The position numbers and the translations under genes are program-made. Positions 15,970 to 25,803 of a DNA stretch of 64,000 nucleotides are shown in pieces. Source of the stretch: an uncultured Pseudacidovorax sp. GTDB lineage: Bacteria > Pseudomonadota > Gammaproteobacteria > Burkholderiales > Burkholderiaceae_C. Below the pieces are notes generated by a model. The model was given only the letters and a program-made list of their open reading frames with translations. It made no database searches and was not told the origin of the DNA. How positions within the stretch are numbered: position 1 is the first letter of the stretch; each line of letters begins with the position of its first letter. Where the stretch lies: positions 62,001 through 126,000 of the forward strand of contig NZ_CAJYES010000113.1 in assembly GCF_913773995.1 (NCBI RefSeq), written 5' to 3'.

Positions 15970-17667
15970 ATGAGCCCGCCTCCGCCGGTCGCCGCACCGG
16001 CCGCCCCTGCCCCCTTCTCCCTCCGTTCGCGCCGCGACCTGCGTTGGGCCAGTGGCCTGGTGCTGATGGCCTACGTGACGCTGCACTTGCTCAACCATTC
16101 GCTGGGGCTCGTCTCCCTCCGCGTGGCCGAATCGGCGCTGGGACCGCTTCGCGCCTTTTGGCATTCCTGGCCGGGCACGCTGCTGCTCTATGGCGCGGTG
16201 GCGGTGCACCTGGCGCTCGCCTTCGGGGCGCTGTGGGAGCGGCGCAGCCTGCGCATGCCGCCTTCGCAGGGACTGCGCATCGTGCTGGGCTTCGCCTTGC
16301 CGCTGCTGCTGGCCTCGCACCTGGCGTCCATGCGCGCCGGCTACACCTTGTTCGGATTGAACGGCAGCTATGCGCGGGTGGTCGAGGGCCTGTGGGCAAG
16401 CGCGGGCGGTGCCTTCCAGATCGTCGCGCTGGTCGCCGCCTGGCTGCATGGCTGCATGGGTCTGCATTTCGCCCTGCGTGCCGACCCGCGGTGGCGGCGG
16501 GCGCAGCCGCTGCTGCTCACGGCGGCGGTGTTGCTGCCCACGCTGGCGGCGCTGGGCTTCGTGGCCATGGGGCGGGAGTGGCAATTCGCGCCAGGACCGG
16601 TGAATGCGCCCGACGCCGTCCAGGCTCACCGGCTGGGCATGCTCGCCGAGCATGGCCAGGACCTCTACGTCACGCTGCTGGCGGCATGGCTGCTCGCCCG
16701 CCTGACACGAGGGCGGCTGCACCGGCTCTCCGGCGCCCGCATGCTGACACTGCGCTATCCGGATCGCAGCGTACAGGTGCCTGTCGGCTGGAGCGTGCTG
16801 GAGGCCAGCCGGGCCCATGGGATCGCGCACCTGTCGCTGTGCGGCGGCCGGGCGCGCTGTTCCACCTGCCGTGTGCGGGTGGCGGGGCCGGCCGACCATT
16901 GCCCGGCCCCCGGCCCCGATGAGCAACGCACCCTGGCCCGCGTGCGCGCGGGCGCCCAAGTGCGGCTCGCCTGCCAATTGAGGCCGACGGGCGACCTGGC
17001 GGTCTCACCCCTGCTGGGAATCGGCGCCGCTGCCGAAGGCCACCGCCCGCGGCTGGACGGCGAGCGGGAGGTGGCCGTGCTCTTCGTCGACCTGCGTCGC
17101 TGGTCCGGCCTGGCCGAGCGCCAGTGGCCCTTCGATCTCGTCTATGTACTCGACCGCTACTTCGCGCTGGTCGGCCAGGCGGTGCGCGAGGCGGGCGGCG
17201 TGCCCAACCAGTTCGTCGGCGACAGCGTGATGGCCCTCTTCGGCCTGGAGGAAGGGCTGGATCTCGCTTGCCGACGGGCCTTCCGCGCGGCGGCGCTCAT
17301 CAGCGCCCGGTTGCGCGCGTGGAGCGCCGAGTTCGAGCGCGAATTCGGCCAGTCCCTCGATTTCGGCATGGGCCTGCATGCCGGCACGGCCGCCGTGGGC
17401 GAGGTCGGCCACTTGGACGTGCAGAGCTTCACCGCCGTTGGCGAGGTCGTGAACACCGCCAGCCGGCTGCAGGAGCAGACCAAGGCGGCGGGCGCGGCGC
17501 TGGTGGCCTCGCGCTTCGCGGTGCGGCAAGCGGGCCTGTCGCCGGCCGGCGGGGAAATGCGGCGCATCGAGGTTCGGGGCCGCCGCGAGCCCATCGAGGT
17601 GGTCGCCTGGTCGGCCGAGGCGCTGGCCGTGGCCGTGCAGGGCCAGGGTGCATCGCCGCTTTTGTAG
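15970..17667 (+). CDS. Membrane protein with [2Fe-2S] ferredoxin and class III cyclase domains
   Basis: 565-aa three-part protein. Residues ~25-245 hold six or so membrane helices with several His inside or at the ends of helices (39, 43, 80, 117, 160), possible b-haem ligands as in SdhC-like domains. Residues ~258-345 are a ferredoxin domain with Cys291, Cys297, Cys300 and Cys335 (CX5CX2C spacing, adrenodoxin-like). Residues ~366-550 are a class III nucleotide cyclase: FVDLR (Asp374), VGDSVMALFG (Asp418), Thr488, Asn495 and Arg499. At the position where adenylate cyclases usually have Lys (NKFxGD) this protein has Gln414, so nucleotide choice is uncertain. Likely role: making a cyclic nucleotide in response to membrane redox state. 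Start ATG at 15970. Confidence 0.88.
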   Translation: MSPPPPVAAPAAPAPFSLRSRRDLRWASGLVLMAYVTLHLLNHSLGLVSLRVAESALGPLRAFWHSWPGTLLLYGAVAVHLALAFGALWERRSLRMPPSQGLRIVLGFALPLLLASHLASMRAGYTLFGLNGSYARVVEGLWASAGGAFQIVALVAAWLHGCMGLHFALRADPRWRRAQPLLLTAAVLLPTLAALGFVAMGREWQFAPGPVNAPDAVQAHRLGMLAEHGQDLYVTLLAAWLLARLTRGRLHRLSGARMLTLRYPDRSVQVPVGWSVLEASRAHGIAHLSLCGGRARCSTCRVRVAGPADHCPAPGPDEQRTLARVRAGAQVRLACQLRPTGDLAVSPLLGIGAAAEGHRPRLDGEREVAVLFVDLRRWSGLAERQWPFDLVYVLDRYFALVGQAVREAGGVPNQFVGDSVMALFGLEEGLDLACRRAFRAAALISARLRAWSAEFEREFGQSLDFGMGLHAGTAAVGEVGHLDVQSFTAVGEVVNTASRLQEQTKAAGAALVASRFAVRQAGLSPAGGEMRRIEVRGRREPIEVVAWSAEALAVAVQGQGASPLL

Positions 17668-17678
17668 AATCCGCGGCC

Positions 17679-17740
17679 AACCGAGGAGCGTTGCAGCGCC
17701 GTCAGGCGTGAGGCTCGGAATTCATACGCAACCACGCTCA
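17679..17740 (+). promoter_or_regulatory. SAH (S-adenosylhomocysteine) riboswitch
   Basis: The RNA upstream of ahcY matches the SAH riboswitch: conserved CCGAGGAGCGTTGCAGCG, helix P1 CCGAG/CTCGG (17681-17685 with 17714-17718), helix P2 CGCC/GGCG (17697-17700 with 17705-17708), and the pseudoknot GAGCGT/ACGCTC (17686-17691 with 17734-17739). The class is known to activate SAH-recycling genes when SAH accumulates, and ahcY is the first downstream gene. A TAGAAT -10-like box at 17665-17670 would start transcription just before the aptamer. Confidence 0.92.
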
Positions 17741-17823
17741 CCCGCATCGCGCCGTGGTGAGTGCTTTCTCTCCCTCCCCCGACGTGCAGCGGAAACCCTG
17801 AAACCCGTGTTCTGGAGCATTGC

Positions 17824-19257
<1,434 letters not shown>

Positions 19258-19379
19258 GCAAGCGCCGGGCTTCGTGCCGCCGCTGCGGGTGCCCGTGCAG
19301 GGCGCGCGAAGGCGGTGCGCCGGAGCCGGTGGCCGCGGCGCCTCGCACGGGGCGAGCCGGCCTGCTCCCGTTTTCTCCC

Positions 19380-20153
19380 ATGCGCGCTGACCAGCTGCTT
19401 GTCGAACGCGGCCTGGCTGCTTCACGCTCGCAGGCGGCGCGTCTGATCGCGAGTGGCCTGCACTGGCGGCTGCACGCCGGCCAGCCTTGGCGTGCGGTCG
19501 CCAAGAATGGCGACGACGTGCCGCCCACGGCCGAGCTCGAACTGGCCGACGCTGCCGAGGCCCGCTACGTGTCGCGCGGCGGCCTGAAGCTCGAAGGCGC
19601 ACTCGATGCGGCGGGGCTCGATGTCGCGGGCCTGCGTTGTCTGGACGTGGGCCAGTCGACCGGTGGCTTCACCGACTGCCTGCTGCAACGCGGCGTCGCC
19701 GCCGTAGTGGGCGTGGATGTGGGCCATGATCAGCTGCACGAACGGCTGCGGGCCGATGCTCGCGTGCAGGCGCTGGAGAAGGTCAACGCGCGCCATCTGC
19801 AGCCGGCGCAGTTCGCGCCGGTGGGGGGCGCGGATTTCGGGTTGGTCGTCGGCGACCTGTCCTTCATCTCGCTGACGCTGGTGCTGCCCGCGCTGGTGCC
19901 GCTGATGGCCCCGTCGGGGCGCCTGCTGATGCTGGTCAAGCCGCAGTTCGAACTGCAGCCGGCGCAGATCGGCAAGGGCGGCATCGTCCGCGATCCGGCG
20001 TTGTACGCCGAGGTCGAGGCCCGGCTGCGGCAGGGCTGCATCGATGCCGGTATGCGGCTGCTCCAATGGCTGGACAGCCCCATCACCGGCGGCGACGGCA
20101 ATCGCGAGTTCTTCATCCACGCGGCGCCTTCGGCGACCGCGCACGACAACTAG
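19380..20153 (+). CDS. tlyA: TlyA-family rRNA 2'-O-methyltransferase
   Basis: 257-aa protein: N-terminal S4 RNA-binding domain (MRADQLLVERGLAASRSQAARLIASG) and an FtsJ/RrmJ-like methyltransferase domain (RGGLKLEGAL, CLDVGQSTGGFTDCLLQRG for SAM, VVGDLSFISLTLVLP, LVKPQFELQP). The family includes TlyA, which methylates riboses of 16S and 23S rRNA; the old hemolysin name comes from indirect effects. It follows ahcY by 122 nt and precedes metF, inside a SAM/SAH-metabolism group. Confidence 0.92.
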   Translation: MRADQLLVERGLAASRSQAARLIASGLHWRLHAGQPWRAVAKNGDDVPPTAELELADAAEARYVSRGGLKLEGALDAAGLDVAGLRCLDVGQSTGGFTDCLLQRGVAAVVGVDVGHDQLHERLRADARVQALEKVNARHLQPAQFAPVGGADFGLVVGDLSFISLTLVLPALVPLMAPSGRLLMLVKPQFELQPAQIGKGGIVRDPALYAEVEARLRQGCIDAGMRLLQWLDSPITGGDGNREFFIHAAPSATAHDN

Positions 20154-20174
20154 ACGACAAGAAAAGGGTTCCCC

Positions 20175-21008
20175 ATGGCGCTGCCGATCAGTTTCGAGTT
20201 CTTCCCGCCCAAGACGCCCGAAGGCGCGGTCAAGCTGCGGGCCGTGCGGGCGCAGTTGCGTGCCCGCGCGCCGCAGTTCTGTTCGGTGACCTACGGCGCG
20301 GGCGGTTCCACCCAGGCGGGCACTTTCGCCACGGTGAAGGAGATCCTGGAAGAAGGCACCGACGCCGCCTCGCATTTCTCATGCATCGGGGCCACGCGCG
20401 AAACGGTGCGCGATCAGCTCGGCCAGCTCAAGGCGATGGGCGTGCGGCGACTGGTGGCGCTGCGCGGCGACCTGCCCAGCGGCTACGGCATCGGCGGCGA
20501 GTTCCAGTACGCGAGCGACCTGGTGGCCTTCATCCGTGCGGAGACCGGCCGCGATTTCCATCTGGAGGTGGCCTGCTATCCCGAGGTGCATCCGCAGGCC
20601 CGCTCGCCCCAGGCCGACATGCAGGCCTTCGCGACCAAGGTGCGTGCGGGCGCCGACTCGGCCATCACGCAGTACTTCTTCACGCCCGAGGCCTATTTCC
20701 GCTTCGTCGACGAGGCGCGCGCCGCCGGTGCCGATGTGCCGATCGTGCCGGGCATCATGCCTATCACCAGTTCGACGCAGCTGATGCGCTTCTCGGATGC
20801 CTGCGGTGCGGAGATCCCGCGCTGGGTGCGGCTGCGACTGCAGGCCTTCGGCGACGACACGGCCTCGATCAGGGCCTTCGGCCTGGACGTCGTGGCCGCC
20901 CTTTGCGAGCGCCTAGTGGCGGGCGGCGCCCCGGCGCTTCATTTCTACACGATGAACCAGGCCGCGCCCACGCTGGCGCTGCTGGACCGGCTGGGCCTGG
21001 GCGAATGA
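20175..21008 (+). CDS. metF: Methylenetetrahydrofolate reductase
   Basis: 277-aa FAD enzyme reducing 5,10-methylene-THF to 5-methyl-THF, the methyl donor for methionine synthesis. Conserved: SFEFFPPKTPEG at the start, VTYGAGGST, ALRGDLPSGYG, FHLEVACYPEVHPQ, and TQYFFTPEAYFRFVDEAR. It lies 21 nt after tlyA, and its stop overlaps the next start as ATGA. With ahcY it forms part of the homocysteine/methionine cycle and is likely covered by the riboswitch-controlled transcript. Confidence 0.96.
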   Translation: MALPISFEFFPPKTPEGAVKLRAVRAQLRARAPQFCSVTYGAGGSTQAGTFATVKEILEEGTDAASHFSCIGATRETVRDQLGQLKAMGVRRLVALRGDLPSGYGIGGEFQYASDLVAFIRAETGRDFHLEVACYPEVHPQARSPQADMQAFATKVRAGADSAITQYFFTPEAYFRFVDEARAAGADVPIVPGIMPITSSTQLMRFSDACGAEIPRWVRLRLQAFGDDTASIRAFGLDVVAALCERLVAGGAPALHFYTMNQAAPTLALLDRLGLGE

Positions 21009-21730
21009 GCGTCTGGGCAACGGCGCGGGCCGCTGGCGCGGCACTCGCGACGCTGCTGGCCGTGGCCTGTGCGCCACTGCCGACGACGCCGGATGCAGGT
21101 TCCGGGGGTGCCGAGCCGCCAGCGGGCGCTGCCGCCGTCACTGGCGCTACCGGGGCGGCAGCATCCGCCGCCAAACCGCGGCCCCATCTGATTCCATTGG
21201 ATCGGCAGGCACCGGCGGCTGCGGAGGCGCCGCGCTCACGCGTGGTCCAGATCTTTCCCGATCTGAGCGAGACGCCGGACGGCCCGCCCGACGACCTGCA
21301 GGTCGAGGAATTCGAGCGGGGCGGCGGCTCCTGGTACGGCGTGCAGTTCCACCGCCGGCGCACCGCCAGCGGCGAGCTGTTCGACATGACCAGCTTCACC
21401 GCCGCCCACAAGACGCTGCCCTTCGGCACCAAGGTGTGCGTGCGCAGCCTGGTCAACGGGCGGGAGGTGCTGGTCTACATCAATGACCGCGGTCCCTTCA
21501 CGCCGGGCCGCATCATCGACCTGAGCCAGGCGGCGGCGGAGCAGATCCAGCTGACCACCATCGGCTTCAAGCAGGTATCGCTGACGGTGATTCCGGACGA
21601 GGGGGGACGCTGCGCGGGCGAGCGGGTCGAAGGTGGCCTCGCGTCCATCAACGTGGCGGCGGTGCCGCGTCCCGCACCGACGCGCCGTGCGCCGGCGCGC
21701 GTCGTCAAGGTCAACAAGGGCCGGCGCTGA
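21005..21730 (+). CDS. rlpA: RlpA-like septal ring lytic transglycosylase/lipoprotein
   Basis: 241-aa envelope protein. The lipobox LAVAC near residue 20 suggests an outer-membrane lipoprotein. A Pro/Ala linker follows, then a double-psi beta-barrel domain (about residues 99-190): GSWYGVQFHRRRTASGELFDM, AAHKTLPFGTKVCV, VYINDRGPFTPGRIIDLS. The Glu of ASGE and the Asp of NDRGPF correspond to the catalytic pair of RlpA. No SPOR domain is present; the tail is short and basic. Translationally coupled to metF by a 4-bp overlap. Confidence 0.87.
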   Translation: MSVWATARAAGAALATLLAVACAPLPTTPDAGSGGAEPPAGAAAVTGATGAAASAAKPRPHLIPLDRQAPAAAEAPRSRVVQIFPDLSETPDGPPDDLQVEEFERGGGSWYGVQFHRRRTASGELFDMTSFTAAHKTLPFGTKVCVRSLVNGREVLVYINDRGPFTPGRIIDLSQAAAEQIQLTTIGFKQVSLTVIPDEGGRCAGERVEGGLASINVAAVPRPAPTRRAPARVVKVNKGRR

Positions 21731-21779
21731 GTGCGGGCGTGGCCTGCGCGCACGAAGCCCGTCCGGCCGCCGGGGTGGA

Positions 21780-22679
21780 TCAGCCGCCGTGCTCGAGCGT
21801 GAAGGCGGCGTTCGCGTCCTGTGCCAGCAGCTGCACCATGCGGGCCAGGCTGGGTCGCAGCCGCGCGGCCAGGGTATGCGGCGGATTGATGATGAACATG
21901 CCGCTGGCGGGCAGGCCAGGCCGGCGGCTGGTTTCGCCCGGCAGCGCGGCAGCCATGCGGCTGGACTTGACCGTGAGGCTGGCGTTGAGCCAGGACTTGC
22001 CGGCCTTGGTCGCCAGCGTCTTGAGCCGGCGCGGCAGTTCGTGCGCTTCCGGCCGGGGAATGATCGGATACCAGACCGCATAGACGCCCGTGGCGAAGCG
22101 CTTGAGCGCCTCGCCCACGTAGGCGGCGGTGCGGCCGTAGTCGGTCTTCATTTCGTAGCTCGGATCGGTGAGCACGAGCGCGCGGCGCGAGGGCGGCGGC
22201 AGGAACTTGGTGGCGCTGCCGAAGCCGTCCTCGCGCAGCACGGCGATGCGGCGGCCCGCGTCGAGCTGGGCCACGTTGCCGGAAAGCGTCTTGCCGTCGA
22301 TGGGATGCAGCTCATAGAGCTTGAGGCGGTCCTGCTCGCGCAGCAGCTGATGGGCGACGAAAGGCGAGCCCGGGTACACGCGCAGCGCCTCGCCGCGATT
22401 GAACTCGCGCACCAGCGCCAGGTAGCGACCGAGCGCATCGGGCAGGGGGGTGTCGGACGCGGCGGCCGCCTCGGCCAGCCGCAGCACGCCCTCGGCGGCC
22501 TCGCCGCTCTTGCCGGCATAGTCACCATCCAGGCGATACAGGCCGGCACCGGCATGGGTGTCGACCATCGTGAGGGCCGTGTCCTTCTCCAGCAGGTAGT
22601 CGAGCACGGCGATCAGCACCGTGTGTTTGAGCACGTCGGCATGGTTGCCGGCGTGGAAGGCATGGCGGTAGCTGAACAT
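21780..22679 (-). CDS. rlmJ: 23S rRNA (adenine2030-N6)-methyltransferase
   Basis: 299-aa SAM-dependent methyltransferase of the RlmJ family. It begins MFSYRHAFHAGNHADVLKHTVL, the diagnostic N-terminus, has VDTHAGAGLYRLD as the SAM-binding motif, and TDPSYEMKTDY as the catalytic DPPY-like motif. It methylates A2030 of 23S rRNA before assembly. Divergent from rplM; convergent with the rlpA-like gene. Confidence 0.95.
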   Translation of the reverse strand: MFSYRHAFHAGNHADVLKHTVLIAVLDYLLEKDTALTMVDTHAGAGLYRLDGDYAGKSGEAAEGVLRLAEAAAASDTPLPDALGRYLALVREFNRGEALRVYPGSPFVAHQLLREQDRLKLYELHPIDGKTLSGNVAQLDAGRRIAVLREDGFGSATKFLPPPSRRALVLTDPSYEMKTDYGRTAAYVGEALKRFATGVYAVWYPIIPRPEAHELPRRLKTLATKAGKSWLNASLTVKSSRMAAALPGETSRRPGLPASGMFIINPPHTLAARLRPSLARMVQLLAQDANAAFTLEHGG

Positions 22680-22708
22680 GGGGCGATGCTAACCGCGGGA
22701 GCGTCCAA

Positions 22709-22739
22709 TTGGCGCGTCTCTGTAGGCTGTGCATATAAT
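22709..22739 (+). promoter_or_regulatory. Promoter of rplM-rpsI
   Basis: A perfect TATAAT (22734-22739) has TTGGCG (22709-22714) 19 nt upstream. It gives a leader of about 130 nt before the rplM ATG. The spacing is longer than optimal; the -10 box is striking in this GC-rich sequence. Confidence 0.6.
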
Positions 22740-22805
22740 AGAGGGCTTCGCAGCGTTTTCCCCGAGCCCCGCGGCGAAGCGCGGTACCTGCCGCATCTAC
22801 CACCT

Positions 22806-22850
22806 AAGAGCCTTCCTCCAGAGAAGGACCGACCGTGGAAAAGGGCTCTT
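22806..22850 (+). promoter_or_regulatory. Leader hairpin before rplM
   Basis: AAGAGCC (22806-22812) pairs perfectly with GGCTCTT (22844-22850) in the 5' leader, 27 nt before the rplM start; internal CTTC/GAAG segments could pair further. Ribosomal-protein leaders are often autoregulatory targets, so this may be an L13-binding site, but no known motif is matched here. Inference only. Confidence 0.35.
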
Positions 22851-22876
22851 CCAAACCTCCTTCCCAAGGAAATCTC

Positions 22877-23305
22877 ATGTCTACGTTCAGCGCCAAGCCC
22901 GCTGACGTGAAGCACGAGTGGTTTGTGATTGACGCAACCGATAAGGTTCTCGGTCGGGTCGCCAGCGAAGTGGCCCTCCGTCTGCGCGGCAAGCACAAAG
23001 CCATCTACACGCCTCACGTCGACACCGGTGACTTCATCGTCATCGTCAACGCGTCCAAGCTCAAGGTCACCGGCACCAAGAGCCTCGACAAGGTCTACTA
23101 CCGTCACTCCGGCTTCCCGGGTGGCATCACCGCCACCAACTTCCGCGACATGCAGGCCAAGCACCCCGGCCGCGCGCTCGAGAAGGCCGTCAAGGGCATG
23201 CTGCCCAAGGGTCCTCTGGGCTACGCCATGATCAAGAAGCTGAAGGTCTACGGCGGCGCTGAGCATCCGCACAGCGCCCAGCAACCGCAGCCGCTGGAAA
23301 TCTGA
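22877..23305 (+). CDS. rplM: 50S ribosomal protein L13
   Basis: 142-aa ribosomal protein. It starts [20 protein letters not shown] and contains [40 protein letters not shown] and the C-terminal [30 protein letters not shown], all standard for L13. Start at 22877, preceded by AAGGA. Cotranscribed with rpsI. Confidence 0.98.
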   Translation: MSTFSAKPADVKHEWFVIDATDKVLGRVASEVALRLRGKHKAIYTPHVDTGDFIVIVNASKLKVTGTKSLDKVYYRHSGFPGGITATNFRDMQAKHPGRALEKAVKGMLPKGPLGYAMIKKLKVYGGAEHPHSAQQPQPLEI

Positions 23306-23316
23306 GGAGTCCCGAG

Positions 23317-23709
23317 ATGATTGGTGATTGGAACAACGGCACCGGCCGTCGCAAGTCCAGCGTCGCCCGCGTGTTCCTCAAGAAGGGCAGCGGCAAGATC
23401 ACGGTGAATGGCAAGCCGATCGAGCAGTTCTTCGGCCGCCAGACCTCGATCATGATCGCGAAGCAACCGCTCGCGCTGACCGAGAACCTGGAGACCTTCG
23501 ACATCCAGGTCAACGTGCACGGCGGCGGTGAATCCGGCCAGGCCGGCGCCACGCGTCACGGCATCACCCGTGCGTTGATCGACTACGACGCGGCCCTCAA
23601 GCCGGTGCTGAGCCAGGCTGGCTTCGTCACCCGCGACGCCCGTGAAGTCGAGCGTAAGAAGGTCGGTCTGCACTCTGCACGCCGCCGCAAGCAGTTCTCG
23701 AAGCGCTGA
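23317..23709 (+). CDS. rpsI: 30S ribosomal protein S9
   Basis: 130-aa protein with [44 protein letters not shown] and the basic C-terminus [13 protein letters not shown], which reaches the ribosomal P site. It lies 11 nt after rplM and is followed by an intrinsic terminator. Confidence 0.98.
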   Translation: MIGDWNNGTGRRKSSVARVFLKKGSGKITVNGKPIEQFFGRQTSIMIAKQPLALTENLETFDIQVNVHGGGESGQAGATRHGITRALIDYDAALKPVLSQAGFVTRDAREVERKKVGLHSARRRKQFSKR

Positions 23710-23731
23710 GCGTTTCTCCTGCTTCAAAAGA

Positions 23732-23757
23732 AAAACCGCCCTCGGGGCGGTTTTTCT
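23732..23757 (+). terminator. Intrinsic terminator after rpsI
   Basis: AAAACCGCC pairs with GGCGGTTTT across a short loop, followed by TTTTTCTTT. This is a textbook hairpin with a T-tract, 22 nt after the rpsI stop. Confidence 0.93.
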
Positions 23758-23823
23758 TTGCCTGCGTTAGCATCCTTCCCCTTGGCTGCGCCCGCCGGGC
23801 TCGGCCCTCCACGGAGATTTCCC

Positions 23824-24198
23824 ATGACCGCAGTTGCCGAAACCACCGCGCCCGCCGTGCAGGCGATGCCCGAGCCGATCGTGTTCACCGATTCCGCCGC
23901 CGCCAAGGTGGCCGACCTGATCGCCGAGGAAGGCAATCCCGACCTGAAGCTGCGCGTGTTCGTCCAGGGCGGCGGCTGCTCCGGCTTCCAATACGGTTTC
24001 ACCTTCGACGAGGTGACCAACGATGATGACACGACCATGACCAAGAACGGTGTGTCGCTGCTCATCGATGCCATGAGCTACCAGTACCTGGTCGGTGCCG
24101 AGATCGACTACAAGGAAGATCTGCAAGGCGCCCAGTTCGTGATCAAGAACCCCAACGCCACCACCACCTGCGGCTGCGGGTCGAGCTTCTCGGTCTGA
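23824..24198 (+). CDS. erpA: Iron-sulfur cluster insertion protein ErpA
   Basis: 124-aa A-type carrier delivering Fe-S clusters to apoproteins. The three cluster cysteines are Cys52 ([12 protein letters not shown]) and Cys116/Cys118 ([11 protein letters not shown]). The body motif [32 protein letters not shown] fits ErpA/IscA. Start at ATG 23824. It has its own terminator and lies between the rplM-rpsI terminator and an MFS gene. Confidence 0.94.
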   Translation: MTAVAETTAPAVQAMPEPIVFTDSAAAKVADLIAEEGNPDLKLRVFVQGGGCSGFQYGFTFDEVTNDDDTTMTKNGVSLLIDAMSYQYLVGAEIDYKEDLQGAQFVIKNPNATTTCGCGSSFSV

Positions 24199-24238
24199 TC
24201 CGCCGCACCGTGCGACAACAACGCCAGTCGCCGCCATG

Positions 24239-24262
24239 AAAGCCGCCTTCGGGCGGCTTTTT
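24239..24262 (+). terminator. Intrinsic terminator after erpA
   Basis: AGCCGCC/GGCGGCT stem (24241-24247 with 24252-24258) with TTCG tetraloop and a five-T run, 41 nt after the erpA stop. Confidence 0.9.
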
Positions 24263-24288
24263 GTTTCCCTTTGCGCCCGAGCCCGCCC

Positions 24289-25716
24289 TTGACCGCCTCC
24301 CGACCCGAAGCTGCCCCAGCGGCCACCGACACCTCGCAACGCATCCTGCTGTGGCTGGTGGCCATCGGCTTCTTCATGCAGACGCTGGATGCCACCATCA
24401 TCAACACGGCCCTGCCGTCGATGGCGCGCGCGCTGGGTGAAAGTCCGTTGCGCATGCAGTCCGTCGTGGTGTCCTATTCGCTCACGATGGCCTTGCTGAT
24501 CCCCGCCTCGGGTTGGCTGGCCGACCGCTTCGGCACGCGGCGCATGTTCATGGTCGCCATTGCCTTGTTCACGCTGGGTTCGCTGGCCTGCGCGGCGTCG
24601 CGGCACCTGGACGAACTGGTGGCGGCGCGTGTGCTCCAGGGCCTGGGTGGTGCGCTGCTCCTGCCGGTGGGTCGGTTGACTGTGCTCCGTACCTTTCCCC
24701 GCGCGCAGTTCCTGCAAGCCATGAGCTTCGTGGCGATTCCTGGCCTGATCGGCCCTCTGCTGGGTCCGACGCTGGGCGGTTGGCTGGTCGAGTACGCCTC
24801 GTGGCACTGGGTGTTCCTGATCAACCTGCCGGTGGGGCTGATCGGCCTGGCTGCGACCCAGCGTTTCATGCCCGACGTGCGGGCCGATGCGCCCGGCCGC
24901 TTCGACCTGCTGGGTTACGTGCTGCTGGCCTTCGGCATGGCCAGCCTGTCGCTCGCCATCGAAGGTGCAAAGGGCCTGGGGCACGCCGGAGCCCTGGTGC
25001 TGGCGGTGTTCGGCTTCGCGGCCGTGGTGGCCTATTGGCTGCATGCCGTCCGGCATCCGGCGCCGCTGTTTTCCACCCACCTCTTCCAGGTGCAGACCCT
25101 CTCGGTCGGGTTGCTGGGCAACCTGTTCTGCCGGCTGGGCAGTGGCGCCATGCCCTTCCTGATCCCGTTGTCGCTGCAGGTGTCGCTGGACTACTCGCCG
25201 ATGCAGGCCGGCATGATGATGCTGCCGACGGCGCTGGCCGGCATGGGCATGAAGCGGGTTGCGGCCCAGTTGATCCTGCGGTTCGGCTACCGGAACCTGC
25301 TGACGGCCAACACCTGCATCATCGGCCTGCTGATGACCAGCTTTGCGCTGGCCTCTCCCGGCGAGCCGCTGTGGCTGCGGCTGCTGCAGTTCGCGCTGTT
25401 CGGTGCGTTCAATTCGCTGCAGTTCACGGCCATGAACACCCTCACCCTCAAGGACCTGGATGGGGCCAGCGCCAGCAGCGGCAACAGCCTCTTCTCGATG
25501 GTGCAGATGCTCGCGATGAGCCTGGGGGTCGCCATGGCCGGCGCCGTTCTGTCGGGCTTCAGCAGTGCCTTCGGCGATCACGCCCTGCCGGCCTTCCAGG
25601 CCACCTTCGTGACGGTGGGGCTGGTGACCGTGGCCTCGGCCTTCATCTTCTGGCAGGTGCCGCCCGAGGCGCGCTCGCCCCAGCTGGAAGAACCGGACGC
25701 GGCCGGCCGGCACTGA
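24289..25716 (+). CDS. MFS drug-efflux transporter, DHA2 (14-helix) type
   Basis: ~475-aa inner-membrane antiporter. Motifs: LVAIGFFMQTLDATIINTALPSMA (TM1, LDxTIVNVALP-like), SGWLADRFGTRRMFM (motif A), RVLQGLGGALLLPVGRL, and GPTLGGWLVEYASWHWVFLINLPVGL (motif C region), typical of EmrB/MdtD-like DHA2 transporters. The start is uncertain: TTG at 24289 or TTG at 24271, the latter close to the erpA terminator; neither has a clear ribosome-binding site and no suitable ATG exists before TM1. The substrate is unknown. Confidence 0.87.
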   Translation: MTASRPEAAPAATDTSQRILLWLVAIGFFMQTLDATIINTALPSMARALGESPLRMQSVVVSYSLTMALLIPASGWLADRFGTRRMFMVAIALFTLGSLACAASRHLDELVAARVLQGLGGALLLPVGRLTVLRTFPRAQFLQAMSFVAIPGLIGPLLGPTLGGWLVEYASWHWVFLINLPVGLIGLAATQRFMPDVRADAPGRFDLLGYVLLAFGMASLSLAIEGAKGLGHAGALVLAVFGFAAVVAYWLHAVRHPAPLFSTHLFQVQTLSVGLLGNLFCRLGSGAMPFLIPLSLQVSLDYSPMQAGMMMLPTALAGMGMKRVAAQLILRFGYRNLLTANTCIIGLLMTSFALASPGEPLWLRLLQFALFGAFNSLQFTAMNTLTLKDLDGASASSGNSLFSMVQMLAMSLGVAMAGAVLSGFSSAFGDHALPAFQATFVTVGLVTVASAFIFWQVPPEARSPQLEEPDAAGRH

Positions 25717-25803
25717 GGCCGGGTGCCCGCCCGGCTCCAGCCATGGAGGGCGCCCTCCGCTGTTCCGCTTCGCGGCCGCGCCGCCGTGCATTCTTGCGGG
25801 CGC

